Shown: piece by piece, positions 40,501 to 51,547 of the stretch | Layout of the letters: each line of letters starts with the position of its first letter | How positions within the stretch are numbered: the stretch's first letter is position 1 | Assembly: GCA_030068145.1 (NCBI GenBank) | Contig: JAPJBO010000783.1 | Span: forward strand, 1 to 64,000 | DNA: 64,000 nucleotides | Origin: Diplonema papillatum | Lineage: Eukaryota > Euglenozoa > Diplonemea > Diplonemida > Diplonemidae | Direction: 5' to 3' | Position numbers and translations under genes: made by a program | Notes under the pieces: generated by a model | Databases searched by the model: none | What the model was told of the DNA's origin: nothing | The model's input: the letters and a program-made list of their open reading frames with translations, nothing else

Positions 40501-42066
40501 CCAGCAGCAGCAGCTCTTCTGCCGCTCCCGCGCCTTGCGGGGAGGGGCCGAAGACGGTGGCGTCGCCCCATTCGGAGGGGTCGAACGCGTCGCAGGATCC
40601 GACGAGCTTCGCGTTGCGGTACAGCGCGGCTTCGCCGGTCAGCTTCGACAGCACGACCGCCACGTGCTGCCAGGCGAACGGCTCGTACGGCACGTAGTGC
40701 GCGCACGAGGCGTTCGGCGTCGTGACGGTCAGAAACGCGACGTTTTCGAGGGGGTGCGGCGACACCGCCACGTAGAACCCCAGCGACGTGGTCGACAGTA
40801 AGATGAGTTCCACGCGGCCGTCCTGCGGCGTTGTGTCCGGTTCCGGTCGGATCCACGCGGTGAACGTGAACTCGGCGGCGGCAGCGGACTGAAAGGCAAC
40901 CGCGGGACCCAGAGCAAGCCCGCCGGGGGAGGCGCCGACGCGCAGGAAGGAGCCGCCGCCGTCGGCTTGCACGCTCGCGCCGCCGAACACGCGGGCGGCG
41001 GGGTGGCGCCGCGGGGATTCGTCGGCGACGAGGGACGAGCCGGGCTCCCCTTCGAACGAAGCGGCCCACATCTCGTGCCGCTGGAGGTACCCGCCCCCCC
41101 CGAAGTGCCGCCTCCCGGCAGCTGCCGACAACGACACGCTCGACGCGTGCACCCGGATGTCGTCCAAGCCCCCGGCGTAACCCAACGGGTTGCGGCCCTC
41201 ACCGTCGCCCGGCCCCCCGCACCACTCCCGCAGCACCCCCGTGCAATTCGCCCCCGCGACGCCGCCGAAGCTGATGACGGCGCCTTGCCCCCAATCCGCC
41301 ACCTCAAACCCGTCAAACCCACCCTCGAAAACGCACGACGCCCGCAGCTCCGGCCCCGCCTGCAGGTCGACTGCGCCGGTCTTCGCGTCGAACACAGCGC
41401 GGACGGCAGTCCAGCGGTGCGGCAGCGTCGCGTTGAGGTAGCAGGTCTGCCCTTTTACTGACAAAAAGAGGTACCCCCCGTTCGGCCCAACAGCCAACAG
41501 CAGCGCGGGTCCTGACGCGTGCGCGGCGGCGTCTTGCGACTCCTGACGACTGACCAACGACGCGACTGCCATGACGTGGGGGTGGCGTGCCGGGTTTATC
41601 GTGCACATGATGGTGATGACCCCTGCTGCGTACAGCTCGGTCGCTGGTCGTGTGTACAGTGGCAGGCCCGAGTCGGGGCGAATGCCCGGTGCGTGTATGT
41701 GCACGGGCGGCGTGTCGAGACGGCCGTTGCCGCTGAAAACGGCGGCAACGCCTCCGCCGGGGTAGCTGGGCGCCGTGGCCACCCTGCCGTGGGGCGACAG
41801 GTGGAGCCCGGAGGGCGACCTGTCCCTGCCGACGGCGACGGGGCGCCGGCGGTAAGGCGACGCGGTGTTGGGTCTCGTGTCCTTCCGGTTCTCCTCGAAG
41901 TCCACCGACAACAGCGGCTCCAGCATCGAGCCGAGCGCGCGCGGCATCGGCATCACCGCCTGCATGCAAGCACGGATCGACACCGCTCGCAGGCGCGTGT
42001 TGTACACGCGAACGTCGTCCACGAGTCCCGGTAGATTCGGCACGGGAAACAGCGCCGACGTATCAT
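34583..42066 (-). CDS. Giant LamG/discoidin/WSC ectoprotein, exon 3
   Basis: A single frame of about 2,490 residues (first in-frame GTG at 42043; open to a CTGCAG acceptor near 42067). It starts with the end of a LamG module (LVDDVRVYNTRLRAV). Counted from 42043, further LamG-type modules lie near residues 100-300, 380-560, 620-830 and 1690-1830 (repeated W-HVAVV and VDDVI/LKGVKLYDA patterns). A discoidin-like segment (EEWLQADLRAAKPVESVAV, then RYIRWVP) lies near 1190-1300, with propeller-like stretches (VAVSPDGTCAAV) between modules. A cysteine pattern near 2355-2440 (FVGCYTEAAGE, then ASCFCG) is a WSC carbohydrate-binding domain. These domains bind glycans or matrix. There is no C-terminal membrane anchor before the stop at 34583, so the protein is probably secreted or the last exon is missing. 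Codon use is extremely GC-rich. Confidence 0.8.
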
Positions 42067-42159
42067 CGCTGCAGTGTTTTTTTTTGTGTTTGTGTTTCCG
42101 GCTTTTTTTTTTTTTTTTTGGATTTTGGGTTTTGACGGTGCGTCATCTAGGTACGTGGC

Positions 42160-42201
42160 TGCACAATACATTGAAGGGCAACCCGCGAGATTGTTAGTGC
42201 T
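42160..42201 (-). repeat. 42-bp LamG-locus motif, intron 2 copy
   Basis: The minus strand contains ACAATCTCGCGGGTTGCCC and ends ATTGTGCAG. It lies inside intron 2, about 95 bp upstream of the exon 3 acceptor. Confidence 0.85.
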
Positions 42202-42398
42202 AACAACTGGCGTTTTGCGCCAGTGCGGTGGGTTCAGCCCAATGCTCTCAGAGCACTAGAAATCCTGATAAACATGATTCCGGATATCACTGCACTCGGA
42301 TATACATCATTACAGCTCCTTTACTTACTCAATCTTCAAAGACTTGACAGATCGGAGGCGTCTCTTTTTGAAAGATTGGCCCTTGAAACGCTCTCGGG

Positions 42399-43191
42399 TC
42401 AACTAGGCAGGCTTGCACTTTCTTCTTGCAGCGGGGTGTCCTGTGTGATGTGCATGGAAAAGAAGCGTTTCTTCTCGGGAATGACTAAGAATCTGGCCGT
42501 CCCTGTAAGTGTAAGTGTTGCATACGGATCGGAGCCTAGTCGGACGTGCTCGCGCGGAGTAACGATCAGGCGATTGGCTGTCGGCATTGCGCACACGGTG
42601 TTCAATACGCCGTTGATATACACTGACACGCGGCCTGCTGAGATTGTACAGGCGAGGAACCACCAACCGGCGGAGCCGTCTCTTATGGTGAAGCGGCCGA
42701 AGCACGGTTCTTCGTTGACGAACACGACCACCCTCGCACCATTTCTACCGTGGCGCCGCTCCACAACCACGCGAAGGCCGTCGGTGCCGTTTCCGACGAC
42801 GGCGAAAACGTGCGCAATTTGAGACAGCTCCTGGCTCGGGCCTTCTTGCTCCCAGTACCTGCGGCCCTTTGCAAACCACCAGCCGGTGACACTCACCTCG
42901 GCGCCCTGCGACGGGCCCCAGTCGAAATCCTCGGCGCTGCCGACATCCCACCACGACGAGTTCTCCGCCACCGCGGAACGCCCAGCCAGAGCGTCAACCT
43001 CCGTCGTCGCTGCCCCCGCTCCCGTCACGCCCAGTGTGCCGAAGAACGCGTGGCGGCCGTGTCCGGAGACGTCGTGCGCGACGCTGCCTTCGGCGTCAAA
43101 CGTCCAGTGGGCGGCCAGGTGTTGGTTCGGGTTCGGTGGTGTGCCCTCGGCTATTGCCTCCTGCGGGAGGACGGCCAACCTTATGTGTTGC
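42399..43191 (-). CDS. LamG ectoprotein, exon 2
   Basis: Begins at the acceptor CCGCACACAG (exon from 43191), which restores the codon split by exon 1. The translation has a complete LamG front: HLAAHWTFDAEGSVAHDVSG, ATTEVDALAGRSAV, EVSVTGWWFAKG, VVVERRHGRNGARVVVFVNE and GRVSVYINGVLNTV, up to LGSDPYATLTLTG. The missing last strand of this LamG (LVDDVRVYN) is at the start of exon 3, so an intron lies between. I cannot fix its donor: the open frame continues to a stop at 42399, which is probably beyond the true exon end. Confidence 0.7.
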
Positions 43192-43224
43192 CTGTGTGCG
43201 GGATTTTCTTAGGTGCCGCACAGA

Positions 43225-43420
43225 TCAACTAAAAGGTTGCTTCCTGGACATCGACACCAGGGACCAAGAAAGCTTTCCTTCTTGGTGTCGTAAGCAGACT
43301 AAAGACTAAAAGACTGCTTTCCCGGTGTCATAGATAGACTAAAAGACTAACAGGTTGCGTTTTCTGCTTTTGCCGATGGACTCACAGATCGCTTCCCAGT
43401 TGTCACATGGCACAGGCAGA
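43225..43420. repeat. Degenerate tandem repeats within LamG intron 1
   Basis: Several imperfect copies of a unit containing GACTAAAAGACT and TTCCYGGTGTCATAGA-like sequence fill the first part of the intron. No coding signal is seen. Confidence 0.55.
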
Positions 43421-43634
43421 CTGAAAGGTGCTTCCAGCCCTACGTTCTTTTAGCCTGCGAGCAAGCTGGTCCATCCCCTCCTGGTAGACCACGGTGATAT
43501 ACAGCTCCGAGCGATTCCATGAGGTTCCAGGGAGAGGGGGTGGACTTGATAGACTATGGTGTACCGTGGCACACAGTGATACACAGGCAGGCAATTCGAT
43601 GCAGTTCCAGCAGGGATAGGGAAGGACCGGCTTT

Positions 43635-43676
43635 TGCACAACACATTGTAGGGCAACCCGCAAGATTGTGAGAACA
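43635..43676 (-). repeat. 42-bp LamG-locus motif, intron 1 copy
   Basis: The minus strand contains ACAATCTTGCGGGTTGCCC and ends GTTGTGCAA. It lies inside intron 1. The core GGGCAACCCGCAAGATTG (plus strand) is nearly invariant in the three copies. Confidence 0.85.
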
Positions 43677-43859
43677 AAAAATGAATAGGCGAGGGTTTGT
43701 TTGTATGTGCCGGGGGAGGACTAACCTGATAGTGAGCGATAGAGTGAATATGATCGATAGGCTAATCTTCTTCCAGCGTTCGTGTTTACAATGCACTGTC
43801 ACTACGAAAAAGTAGCGCAACCGAACAACAATCAATGACGGGGTAAACCTTTCACACAC

Positions 43860-44704
43860 CTGACGATGTCGTCTGTCGTGATGTGGAACGGAGATTCCGA
43901 CCAAGCGACGGCAAGCCCGTCGACGGTCATGGCCGAAGAGTTGCGCAGCATGTGGAAATGTGCGAACGGGCAGTGCGTGACGGGGGGCGGGGCGAGGGCG
44001 AAGAAGTCGCTCCACGCGCCGGCCGGGCCCGCATACGCGGCGCCGCAGCTGCTGATGAAGCCGTCGAGGTGGATCTTGATCTCGGAAGACCCGGCGGCGG
44101 GCCCCCCCCGGGAACGGACGACCGACACCAGCAAGTGATGCCACGCGAGCCGGGCGAGGCGGCGGGCTGGACCCCCTGCTTGTTGCTCGGTGGTTTCGAC
44201 GCTGTTGAATGCGGCTGGGGTTTCGCAGGGTGTCGGCATGCCTTTTTCGTGCACGAAGACGACGTCCGAGCGCCGAGCCGCGTCGTATCGAATGCCAACC
44301 CTGAGCCCGGATTCGCCCGAAAAAAGGAGCAGCATCGGCTCGGTTTGGTGGCCGTGCAGGAAGATCCACGCGCTGGCCTCCCAGCTGGCGACGGGGGAAG
44401 GACTGAGCACCGGAGACGAGCTGCCAGCGGGCGAGCACACGACGCCGTGGAACGCGGCCTCGCCAAGCAGCCTCAACCCGAGCCCCCGGACCCCGTTGCT
44501 GCGGTGGCTAGCCAGCTCCAACGACGACTTGTCGGGAAGCGCGATGGGCGGCGCTGCGCACCGCAGGTGCCCCGCGCCGTCAGCCACCAACGGGTCTCCC
44601 GCCGCGCCTTCGAAGTCGAACCAACTGCCCCCGGCCGCGGCGGCCTCGACCACGGGCCATGACAACGCGCAAACCGCAAGCCGGATCCACAGGCTGTTCA
44701 TCAT
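43860..44704 (-). CDS. LamG ectoprotein, exon 1 with signal peptide
   Basis: ATG ATG at 44704 opens a signal peptide (MMNSLWIRLAVCALSWPVVE, then AAAAGG) followed by a LamG-like module: SWFDFEGAAGDPL, VASWEASAWIFLHGHQTEPM, WHHLLVSVVRS and IKIHLDGFISSCG. The exon ends at CAG followed by GTGTGTGAAAG, a good donor, in phase 2. It joins exon 2 in frame, removing a 668-bp intron (43192-43859). Together with exons 2 and 3 the protein would be about 3,000 residues, secreted, and built mainly of LamG modules. Confidence 0.75.
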
Positions 44705-47700
44705 CGCGCTGGCATGTCACCGGCAGCTTTCCGGGTTCCGTCTTGTTTTTTTGAGCAAAAGTTCGCTTGAAACTCCGGAGTTTAAAATGTCTCCGGGTGA
44801 CCTTCGTCAATGTAGGAAGGATATCCTTTGCGCTGGGTTTTCACGTGGTGTTGTGTGTCTCTGGACACGCCCTTTGTCCGCTACGGAACAATCCTCTTTT
44901 TTGTAATGTTTGCAAGAACGGGACGTGCTTGCTTTTGAGCAAAAGTTCGGTTTGCGTGAGGAAGAACTCCCGATGCTGTTGGATAGAGCACGTGTTCTTG
45001 CGTTTGTGTGCAAGTGGATATGGAAGCGCAAAAGAGAAAAAAATGTGTGCTTGTGTGTGTGTGGGTGACTTGTGCGTGTGTGTAATCCTGTCAGTGTGGT
45101 TGTAAAGAGATTGGGAGTCAAACCTGAAAGCGTTTGGAATACACGCCGCGACTCGGTTCGTCTCTTGGTAGGTAGCCATGAGAGAAAAAGAGAAACATGC
45201 CAACAAGCATTTTTTAGCCTTTTTCGGGCGGTTCTTTTCTGAGAGAACGAGGGGCAGGAACTGGAAAGGAAGGGACAACATATCAATGGGGTTTGTGAAG
45301 CAATCCGTACAACCAGTAGAGCGGGGTGACTGATCAAACCCGACAGCAATTGTGTGATTGAGTCTGCGCCGACAAGGCTGACACTGCCGGTGCTAAACTA
45401 TCACAGATACTCGAGACGGTGGTAGGATTGCCGAATGGGACGGGGAAACCAAACGGAAACCAACAAATATGCAGAAGTTCTGCAAGATGGGGAACACGAA
45501 TGGGAGCAGAGCGGCTGTTGACACGTTCTGGGGCAAGGGCAGGGAAACGGTGGGAGGTGTTCGAGATCGCGTTCCTTTCACGTTTTGTTCAGTATTTTCC
45601 ATTCGAATGCAATTTTCGAATGAGGATTCTTTACAGTTCCGGTTTGTTCAGTATTTCCCATTCGAATGCAATTTTCGAATGAGGATTCTTTACAGTTCCG
45701 TCGATCCCGAGGGACGAACAACGAGCAATTTGGGGTCCTGAGAATTTTGTTTGTTCCTTTCATGCATTGACATTTGTTCGGTATCTGCCCTTCGAATGTA
45801 ATTTTCGAACGAGGATTGTAGGGGGGCCCACACAAGGCAAGCTATCATGGAGAAACTTGGGACAAAAATTATGAGGGTTATTTTATCGCGTTTCAGCTGG
45901 AAAACTCATGCAAACCCCCAGAAAACACTACTGTGGAGTAGCTAGTGTGGTAGGAAGGTGGTTCAGCCCTCGGATCGAACATCTTTTTCTCAAAGAACTT
46001 CCTGCTCGGCAGTGTCTCCTGGGCAACTACCATGGAAAAAGTGGACTTTTACAGGAAAGTAGATCTAATCGCGCATCCGAGGAAGATGCTAGACCAAATT
46101 CTCAGATAAACGAAACGAAGTTGGCTATTTGAGGGACCTTATATGGAACCTTTTTCCCGAGCTATGCCACCCTCTACAATGCGCCTTTTTCCTGAGCTTT
46201 CCAACCTTTTAGCTCAAAACCCATGATTGCGAAAATCTCGAAAAAATGGTAAAGGGGGGTCGAAGAATAACACCTGTCTTCTTATTCGATTTGTCGAATA
46301 ATAATAAGGTTCCGGGTAGCCGAACAGTACCAGGATCAAATAGTGGTAGTGTTTTTAGACAACCAGACGTGTGTCAAATAACTGTTATTATTTGACCCCC
46401 CCCTTTATCCGGGCAAAAAAAACGCGAAGTGCATTTCCCCCGTAAACCATTCATGAAAAGTACGATGTTCACCTGGAGGCTCGAAAATCAGCCAATCTGG
46501 GGAGAAGAATGTGGGGCAACATCCGGGGAACATGTAGGGGAACATGTATAAAGGCAACAAGGTTTTCCGCGGCACGAAAAGCTTGAGCATCCACCTCTTA
46601 TAATTTTATCCCAAGAAAAGGGGGTACGTGGGCCCGGATTCTTTACTGCTTTGTCGATCCCGAGGGACAAGCAATTTGGGGTCTTACGAGTTTTGTTTGT
46701 TGTGTAAGAAAATCGTAAAATAAAGAATGCGATGCGGATTGCCGAACACACAAACATACGGTCTGAAAAGGAAGGCGGTTGTTTGCGTGCCGAAGACCAT
46801 GTTTCCATTAGTATCCAAAGCTTTCGACATAAAACAGGGGTCCCAAAAAAAATGTCCGGGTTCGATGTTTCTCGTCGTGATACCAGTGCGCCACCCTCCC
46901 GAGCAAGTCAAGTACCAGACAGCCAAGACACCCTGCCTTTGGTATCAGTTCGAGAAACGTTCTTTTCACGCAAGTTCCAGAGAGCTTTCGGGTTCTTTCT
47001 TGCTCTATTTCGGTTTCTGATTTTTCGATGGCTTTGAACTACTCTTTCTTCCCCTTTGTACCCTGAGTGGGGGGTGTTGTGCTTCTTCTGATGAGCCGCC
47101 ATACAGCCCAAGATATTTCGTCGGGAAGTCAATCGACAGTTGTGGTCAGCGTGTTTGAGTGGACCTGTGTGCAGCTGAAGAAATGTGATACGGGACATTT
47201 CCAACACAAAAAATCTCGTTTTGATGACATACAAGAACAACTTTTCTTCCGGCCCAAAATCCCCCGAAACCCGCACATCGCAGTCCCGACGGATGTTGAC
47301 CGTCACATACGGCAACTGTAGATAAGATCGGAGGGAGTGTTATTGTTTAGCGTTTATTTTGTCAGATCGGTCCAAACTTCGCTACCAACTTTGTGGATTA
47401 GACCAGGAGAGGAGGGAAAGATTAGTTTGTCGAGAGGAGTGTTGCTTTTGAGACGCAGGCTTTACATAACAACTACAAGGCTGATGGTATCAGCCTCGTA
47501 GTTGCAGTGTGACATCTCATTTTGACGCTCTATCAGGCCTGCATGAGTACTCGAAGTTACGAGTTCCTTTAAGCCACGAACACAGGAAGGCCGACCATTG
47601 TCAACACGGAACCTGAGTGTCTGCAGACAGGACAGCGGTGGGAGACTGATTTGTGAGGCAGTTGTTCGCAGATTGTCACAGTCAGGACCACCCGTGCTAC

Positions 47701-47930
47701 CAGAGCACGGTCCAATCCGCCAAGGCCCTACAAAATCGTGTCTGAGCAACTTTCGTTCAGCCACACGGTGAGGTCCAGCCTCAGAAGCTGGAGTTCAACA
47801 GGCTGTGCCCGAGCCACACCCGAAAAGCGGGTGTGCTACAACCTAAACGCGTGTAAATCCACACCCTCTTTCTACCTTTAGCTCCAGTTTCTGAGGCTGC
47901 ACTTCATCGTGCACGTAAAAAGAAACAAGT
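44705..47930. other. Intergenic stretch with short repeats
   Basis: A 57-58-bp unit containing CATTCGAATGCAATTTTCGA is repeated at 45585-45641 and 45643-45700, with a weaker third copy at 45773-45818. A segment with GTCGATCCCGAGGGAC and AGCAATTTGGGGTC occurs at 45700-45745 and again at 46642-46700. Open frames here (for example 46908-47315 minus) are short and unrecognised. The 5' control region of the LamG gene should lie just above 44705. Confidence 0.5.
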
Positions 47931-50900
47931 CTAAACTGGGGGGAGGGGGTTGTTTTCTGGGGTTGGGTGGACTTCAGGCGTTGACGCGAAGCTGGGCCCG
48001 CCCTTGCACTTGCTGATCAGCCGGCGAGCGAGGATGAGCCAGTTGCCGGTGTCGCCTTGGGGGCCGAGCGGAGTGGAGAGGATGGCGGGGAAGCAAAGCA
48101 TCGACCAGAAGAGGGAGAAGCCGATCGTGATGAAGATCATCGTCCCGAACTTGACGTAGAACACGATCTGCGGGAAGAACAAGAACAGCGTCGCTCCCAG
48201 CGTCGAGAACGCACCGGAGGCAATGGCGACGCCCGACGTGGCCAGCATGTCCTTCAACCGACCATGCCGGCTCTGTTCGTGCGATTCGATGTACGAGTCG
48301 GCGAAATGCGCCACGAAATCGACCGACAGCCCCGGAACCATGACAAACCCGATGCTCTCTAGCACGCCCAGCTTCCAACCCATCAATACGGTGGTTCCCA
48401 TCGTGCTGATTACAATCATGGTGATCATCAACGTCGCGTAGAGGGACATGAGCAGGTTCTGCGTTGCCAGAAGCAGGACAATGCCGGCGAGCCCGATGGA
48501 CAGAACAATGCCTCCCATCGCTTCTTTTCGCAGCTTGTCTTTCGCGAAGCTGCCGTCGAGGGATGCTTGGAACATACCAGCCTGGGGTTTCACCTCGAGG
48601 CAAGGCGAGAGGGTGAACTGCTCGGCGACGAAGGCCTCCCACGTGTGCCAGATGGCGATGCCGTCGGTCGGTTCGAGGTTCGACCGCCGCACGGTCAGCT
48701 TCAGCTCCGCCAGGACCATCATCGACGCGACGGAGCCTGCTCCGTCGGAAATCGGGAACGTGTACTCGGACGTCAGCGCCGACACGTCGGGGTCGCTTAC
48801 CCATACTCGGAGCAGGTCGGTGAAGCGAGCCGTGTCAGCGTTCAGTCCGGTGATAGCGTCCCAAGTCGACTGGTCGTACGTGGCGAGGACGTGCTGCTTG
48901 AAGTCGGCCACGACGCAGTCGATGGGGATCGACGAAGGCCCGGCGGTCTTGCGCTCGTCGGACTTCCGCTCCGCGGCGTCGCACACCGACGCGATGCACT
49001 CCGCCGCAACCGCCAAGTTGAAGTTGGCGTCATAATTGACTTCGCCAAAGTCCTCCATATCCGTCGGCATCGTCCCGGCTCTGTCAATCGGATCTTCCGG
49101 ATCCAGCCCCCACACGAGTTGGACCAGTACCGCGTCCGCCGCCCCACCCCGGACGAAGTATTCCGGTTTCTCGTCGGAGAACCTCTGGAAGTTGTTGTCC
49201 CCGGGGAGGAGCTGGACGTCGTCCTTGTCGACTTCCAGCCGCGCGGCGGCGATCGCGAGCACCACTGTCGCCAGCGCGAAGGCAACGAGGATGCCGACGT
49301 TCAGGTTGATGACGACCGAGCCGAACGAGTTCCGGAACCACCTGTTCGCCGCGGGCTCATCTTTACCGGCGGAGCCGTCGCTCGCACCGTCGTCGGTTGT
49401 GCTCCTCGCAACGACCACGGCAGGCGCCCCTCCCCTGCAGAACTCGCGCACTTTCTCCGCGCACCCTCCGAGGAACGGCTTCTTCGCTAAGTACACTTCG
49501 TGCACCAAGACGCACATGGGGAAGTGGACCATCACCGCGCAGTAGTTGACGAGAACCAGCAGCGCCGCGAAGACGCCGAACGTCTGGATCGCCGGGAAGC
49601 TCGAAGCGGCGTTGGACGCGAACGAAAAAACGGTCGTCGTGCTCGTGACGAGCATGGCCTTCCCCGCGAAGTGCCACGTGTATGCCAAGCGCTTCGAGAG
49701 GTCGGCGGTGCCCAACGCGTGTTCCGCCTGCTCCCACGTGTCGATGAAGACGAAAATGTCGTCCGCGCCGATGCCGAGGATGATGAAAATGGACAGGACG
49801 TTGAACAACCCGAAGTACCGCTGCTGGAACACGAGGAAGTAGAAGAAGTACGACGGCCCGAACGACAGCACGATCTGCCCGATGCCCATCGTCGCGAGGA
49901 ACACCGACTGCAGCATGAAGGACATGTAAACCCAAGAAAACAGCATGGCTGCGACGGCGAACATGGCGTCGCTCACCATGATCGAGTTCACGTACTCCTG
50001 GAACATCCCGTGGCCGTTGAAGATGATCTCGATGTCGTCGTTGACCTCCATGTCGATCAAGAAGTCGTAGTACTCCTCGAAGAGGAAGTCCGCTAACTCC
50101 TGACTCTGCCCGTCGGCGTCGTCGATGACCGTGGCGTAACCTTTGAACGGAGCACCGAACACAAACTCGGTCCGGACCGCCTTCGCCACAAGGTTGCCGT
50201 CCGAGAACCCACTGTCCACCAACTCGTAAAAGCTGAGTGCATTTGCCCCATCTTCGGTGCTTTTATTGACGGGAGCCCGAGCGTATGTCTGCAGCTTTGC
50301 GTCTTTGAACGGCTCGCTGACCACGAACTCGTCTTCGGTGCAAGTACCGGCTTGCGGGCAGTCGAGAATGCCAACCGGAGTAGACGATAAAGACTCGCAG
50401 GGATGCCCGTTGGTGGGATCGCACGCGTAGAACAACGTCAACGGCGGGGCGCAGGCGTGCGGCTGCGCGTTGATTGCTTCGACGCCTGCCCAGTCGCGGG
50501 CTTCTTGCACGGCGCGTTCGGCTTGCGGGTAGTTGATGTAGCAGCGCTCCTTGTACCCGTTCTTGGAGGTGATCTTCCGCTCGAAGTCGAAGATGGCTTG
50601 GATGTTCTTCAGCTCGAAGACGCTTCCTTCCTTCGCGATGTAAATGATCTCCAGGGTCGTGTCTTCACGAGCGCCGCCCAGCGACGCCACCGAGCTGCGG
50701 AGTTGAACCTCGGGCTGGTGCAGAATGAAGTCGGAATCATCTTTCGCGGTGTTGACGGCGTCGAGCCTTTCTCGAGCAACATTGTGACGCAGGTACAACG
50801 GCACTTGCGACTCAAACGGGAAGAACCCGGGAGCTGCCACAATGAGGACGAGCAGGATGACGAAAACGGAGCAGCAAGATCCGCACGTGCCCGCGAACAT

Positions 50901-51122
50901 CTTCGACGGCCGAGCGGCGGCGAACGTGCTGAGCTTCATGAGGTATGTGTTCTCGTCGACCATGTGCGCCAACTCCGCAGACAGCTCGTGGTGCGGCTCC
51001 GCGGCGCTTTGCGGTGAACACTCCGCCGCGGCAGAATTCGCAGTCCATGGTCCATTCGGCATGGCCTGCATTTCCGTGCCCGGAGCTTCCCCGTCTGTCC
51101 GCGTTTTCGCGCTCTCGGCCAT
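47931..51122 (-). CDS. Patched/Dispatched-like RND membrane protein
   Basis: Intact, intronless frame of 1,063 residues with an ATG at 51122. One TM helix near residues 80-105 (VFVILLVLIVAAPGFFPF) is followed by a large extracytoplasmic loop. A sterol-sensing-type block of five TM helices (about 390-560) carries the RND signature GIGADDIFVFIDTWEQA at about 451-467, including the paired Asp used for ion coupling. A second loop and a second five-helix block (about 860-1045) carry GLSVDFVAHFADSYIESHEQ near 931. This two-fold architecture is that of Patched, Dispatched and protist SSD proteins, which move sterols or lipid-modified cargo using a cation gradient. The GADD motif favours the Dispatched side. 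No other pathway gene is nearby. Its 5' end is partly duplicated upstream. Confidence 0.88.
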   Translation of the reverse strand: MAESAKTRTDGEAPGTEMQAMPNGPWTANSAAAECSPQSAAEPHHELSAELAHMVDENTYLMKLSTFAAARPSKMFAGTCGSCCSVFVILLVLIVAAPGFFPFESQVPLYLRHNVARERLDAVNTAKDDSDFILHQPEVQLRSSVASLGGAREDTTLEIIYIAKEGSVFELKNIQAIFDFERKITSKNGYKERCYINYPQAERAVQEARDWAGVEAINAQPHACAPPLTLFYACDPTNGHPCESLSSTPVGILDCPQAGTCTEDEFVVSEPFKDAKLQTYARAPVNKSTEDGANALSFYELVDSGFSDGNLVAKAVRTEFVFGAPFKGYATVIDDADGQSQELADFLFEEYYDFLIDMEVNDDIEIIFNGHGMFQEYVNSIMVSDAMFAVAAMLFSWVYMSFMLQSVFLATMGIGQIVLSFGPSYFFYFLVFQQRYFGLFNVLSIFIILGIGADDIFVFIDTWEQAEHALGTADLSKRLAYTWHFAGKAMLVTSTTTVFSFASNAASSFPAIQTFGVFAALLVLVNYCAVMVHFPMCVLVHEVYLAKKPFLGGCAEKVREFCRGGAPAVVVARSTTDDGASDGSAGKDEPAANRWFRNSFGSVVINLNVGILVAFALATVVLAIAAARLEVDKDDVQLLPGDNNFQRFSDEKPEYFVRGGAADAVLVQLVWGLDPEDPIDRAGTMPTDMEDFGEVNYDANFNLAVAAECIASVCDAAERKSDERKTAGPSSIPIDCVVADFKQHVLATYDQSTWDAITGLNADTARFTDLLRVWVSDPDVSALTSEYTFPISDGAGSVASMMVLAELKLTVRRSNLEPTDGIAIWHTWEAFVAEQFTLSPCLEVKPQAGMFQASLDGSFAKDKLRKEAMGGIVLSIGLAGIVLLLATQNLLMSLYATLMITMIVISTMGTTVLMGWKLGVLESIGFVMVPGLSVDFVAHFADSYIESHEQSRHGRLKDMLATSGVAIASGAFSTLGATLFLFFPQIVFYVKFGTMIFITIGFSLFWSMLCFPAILSTPLGPQGDTGNWLILARRLISKCKGGPSFASTPEVHPTPENNPLPPV

Positions 51123-51224
51123 CCCGTATGGGGCGGAGTGCAGAATCGTGCCTTTTCGCGTCCCGACGATCCCGTTCGCTGTTTCTGTTTTCTTTCCTTA
51201 AACCTAAAGGGTGCCAAGTGTGCG

Positions 51225-51535
51225 GAAGAACGTACTACACAACGGCCCACGGTATCTTACGTGCACTTGTCGACGACGTGCGACAACTCCGCAGACGGCT
51301 CGTAGTGTGGCTCTGCGGCGCTTTGCGGCGGGCACTCCGCCGGGGCACGATTCGCGGCCCACGGTCCATGCGGCATAGCCTGCATTTCCATGGAGTTTCC
51401 CCGTCTGTCCTCGTTTGAGCGCTCTCGCCCATCCCGTATGGGGCGGAATGCAGAATCGTGCCTTTTTGCGTTTCTGACAATCCGTAGGGCGTGTAGAACC
51501 TTTTATACGTTGCTTTCTGTTTTCTTTCCTTAAAC
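51225..51535 (-). pseudogene. Broken partial duplicate of the Dispatched-like gene 5' end
   Basis: This segment repeats the gene's leader and first codons: MGESAQTRTDGETPW here against MAESAKTRTDGEAPG in the gene. It then carries the same region in a shifted frame after a small deletion, ending around codon 55. The matching leader runs GCAGAATCGTGCCTTTT upstream of both. It is a tandem duplicate of about 280 bp with no intact protein. Confidence 0.75.
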
Positions 51536-51547
51536 TTAAAGGTGAAT

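Noticed and set aside
35536-41461. Many long frames opposite or out of phase with the LamG gene
   Set aside because: High-GC codon use leaves shadow frames open; they are Arg/Pro/Ala-rich without domains, whereas the 2,490-residue frame has clear modules.
47974-50374. Shadow frames over the Dispatched-like gene
   Set aside because: Arg-rich translations without membrane segments, in other phases of a clear membrane protein.
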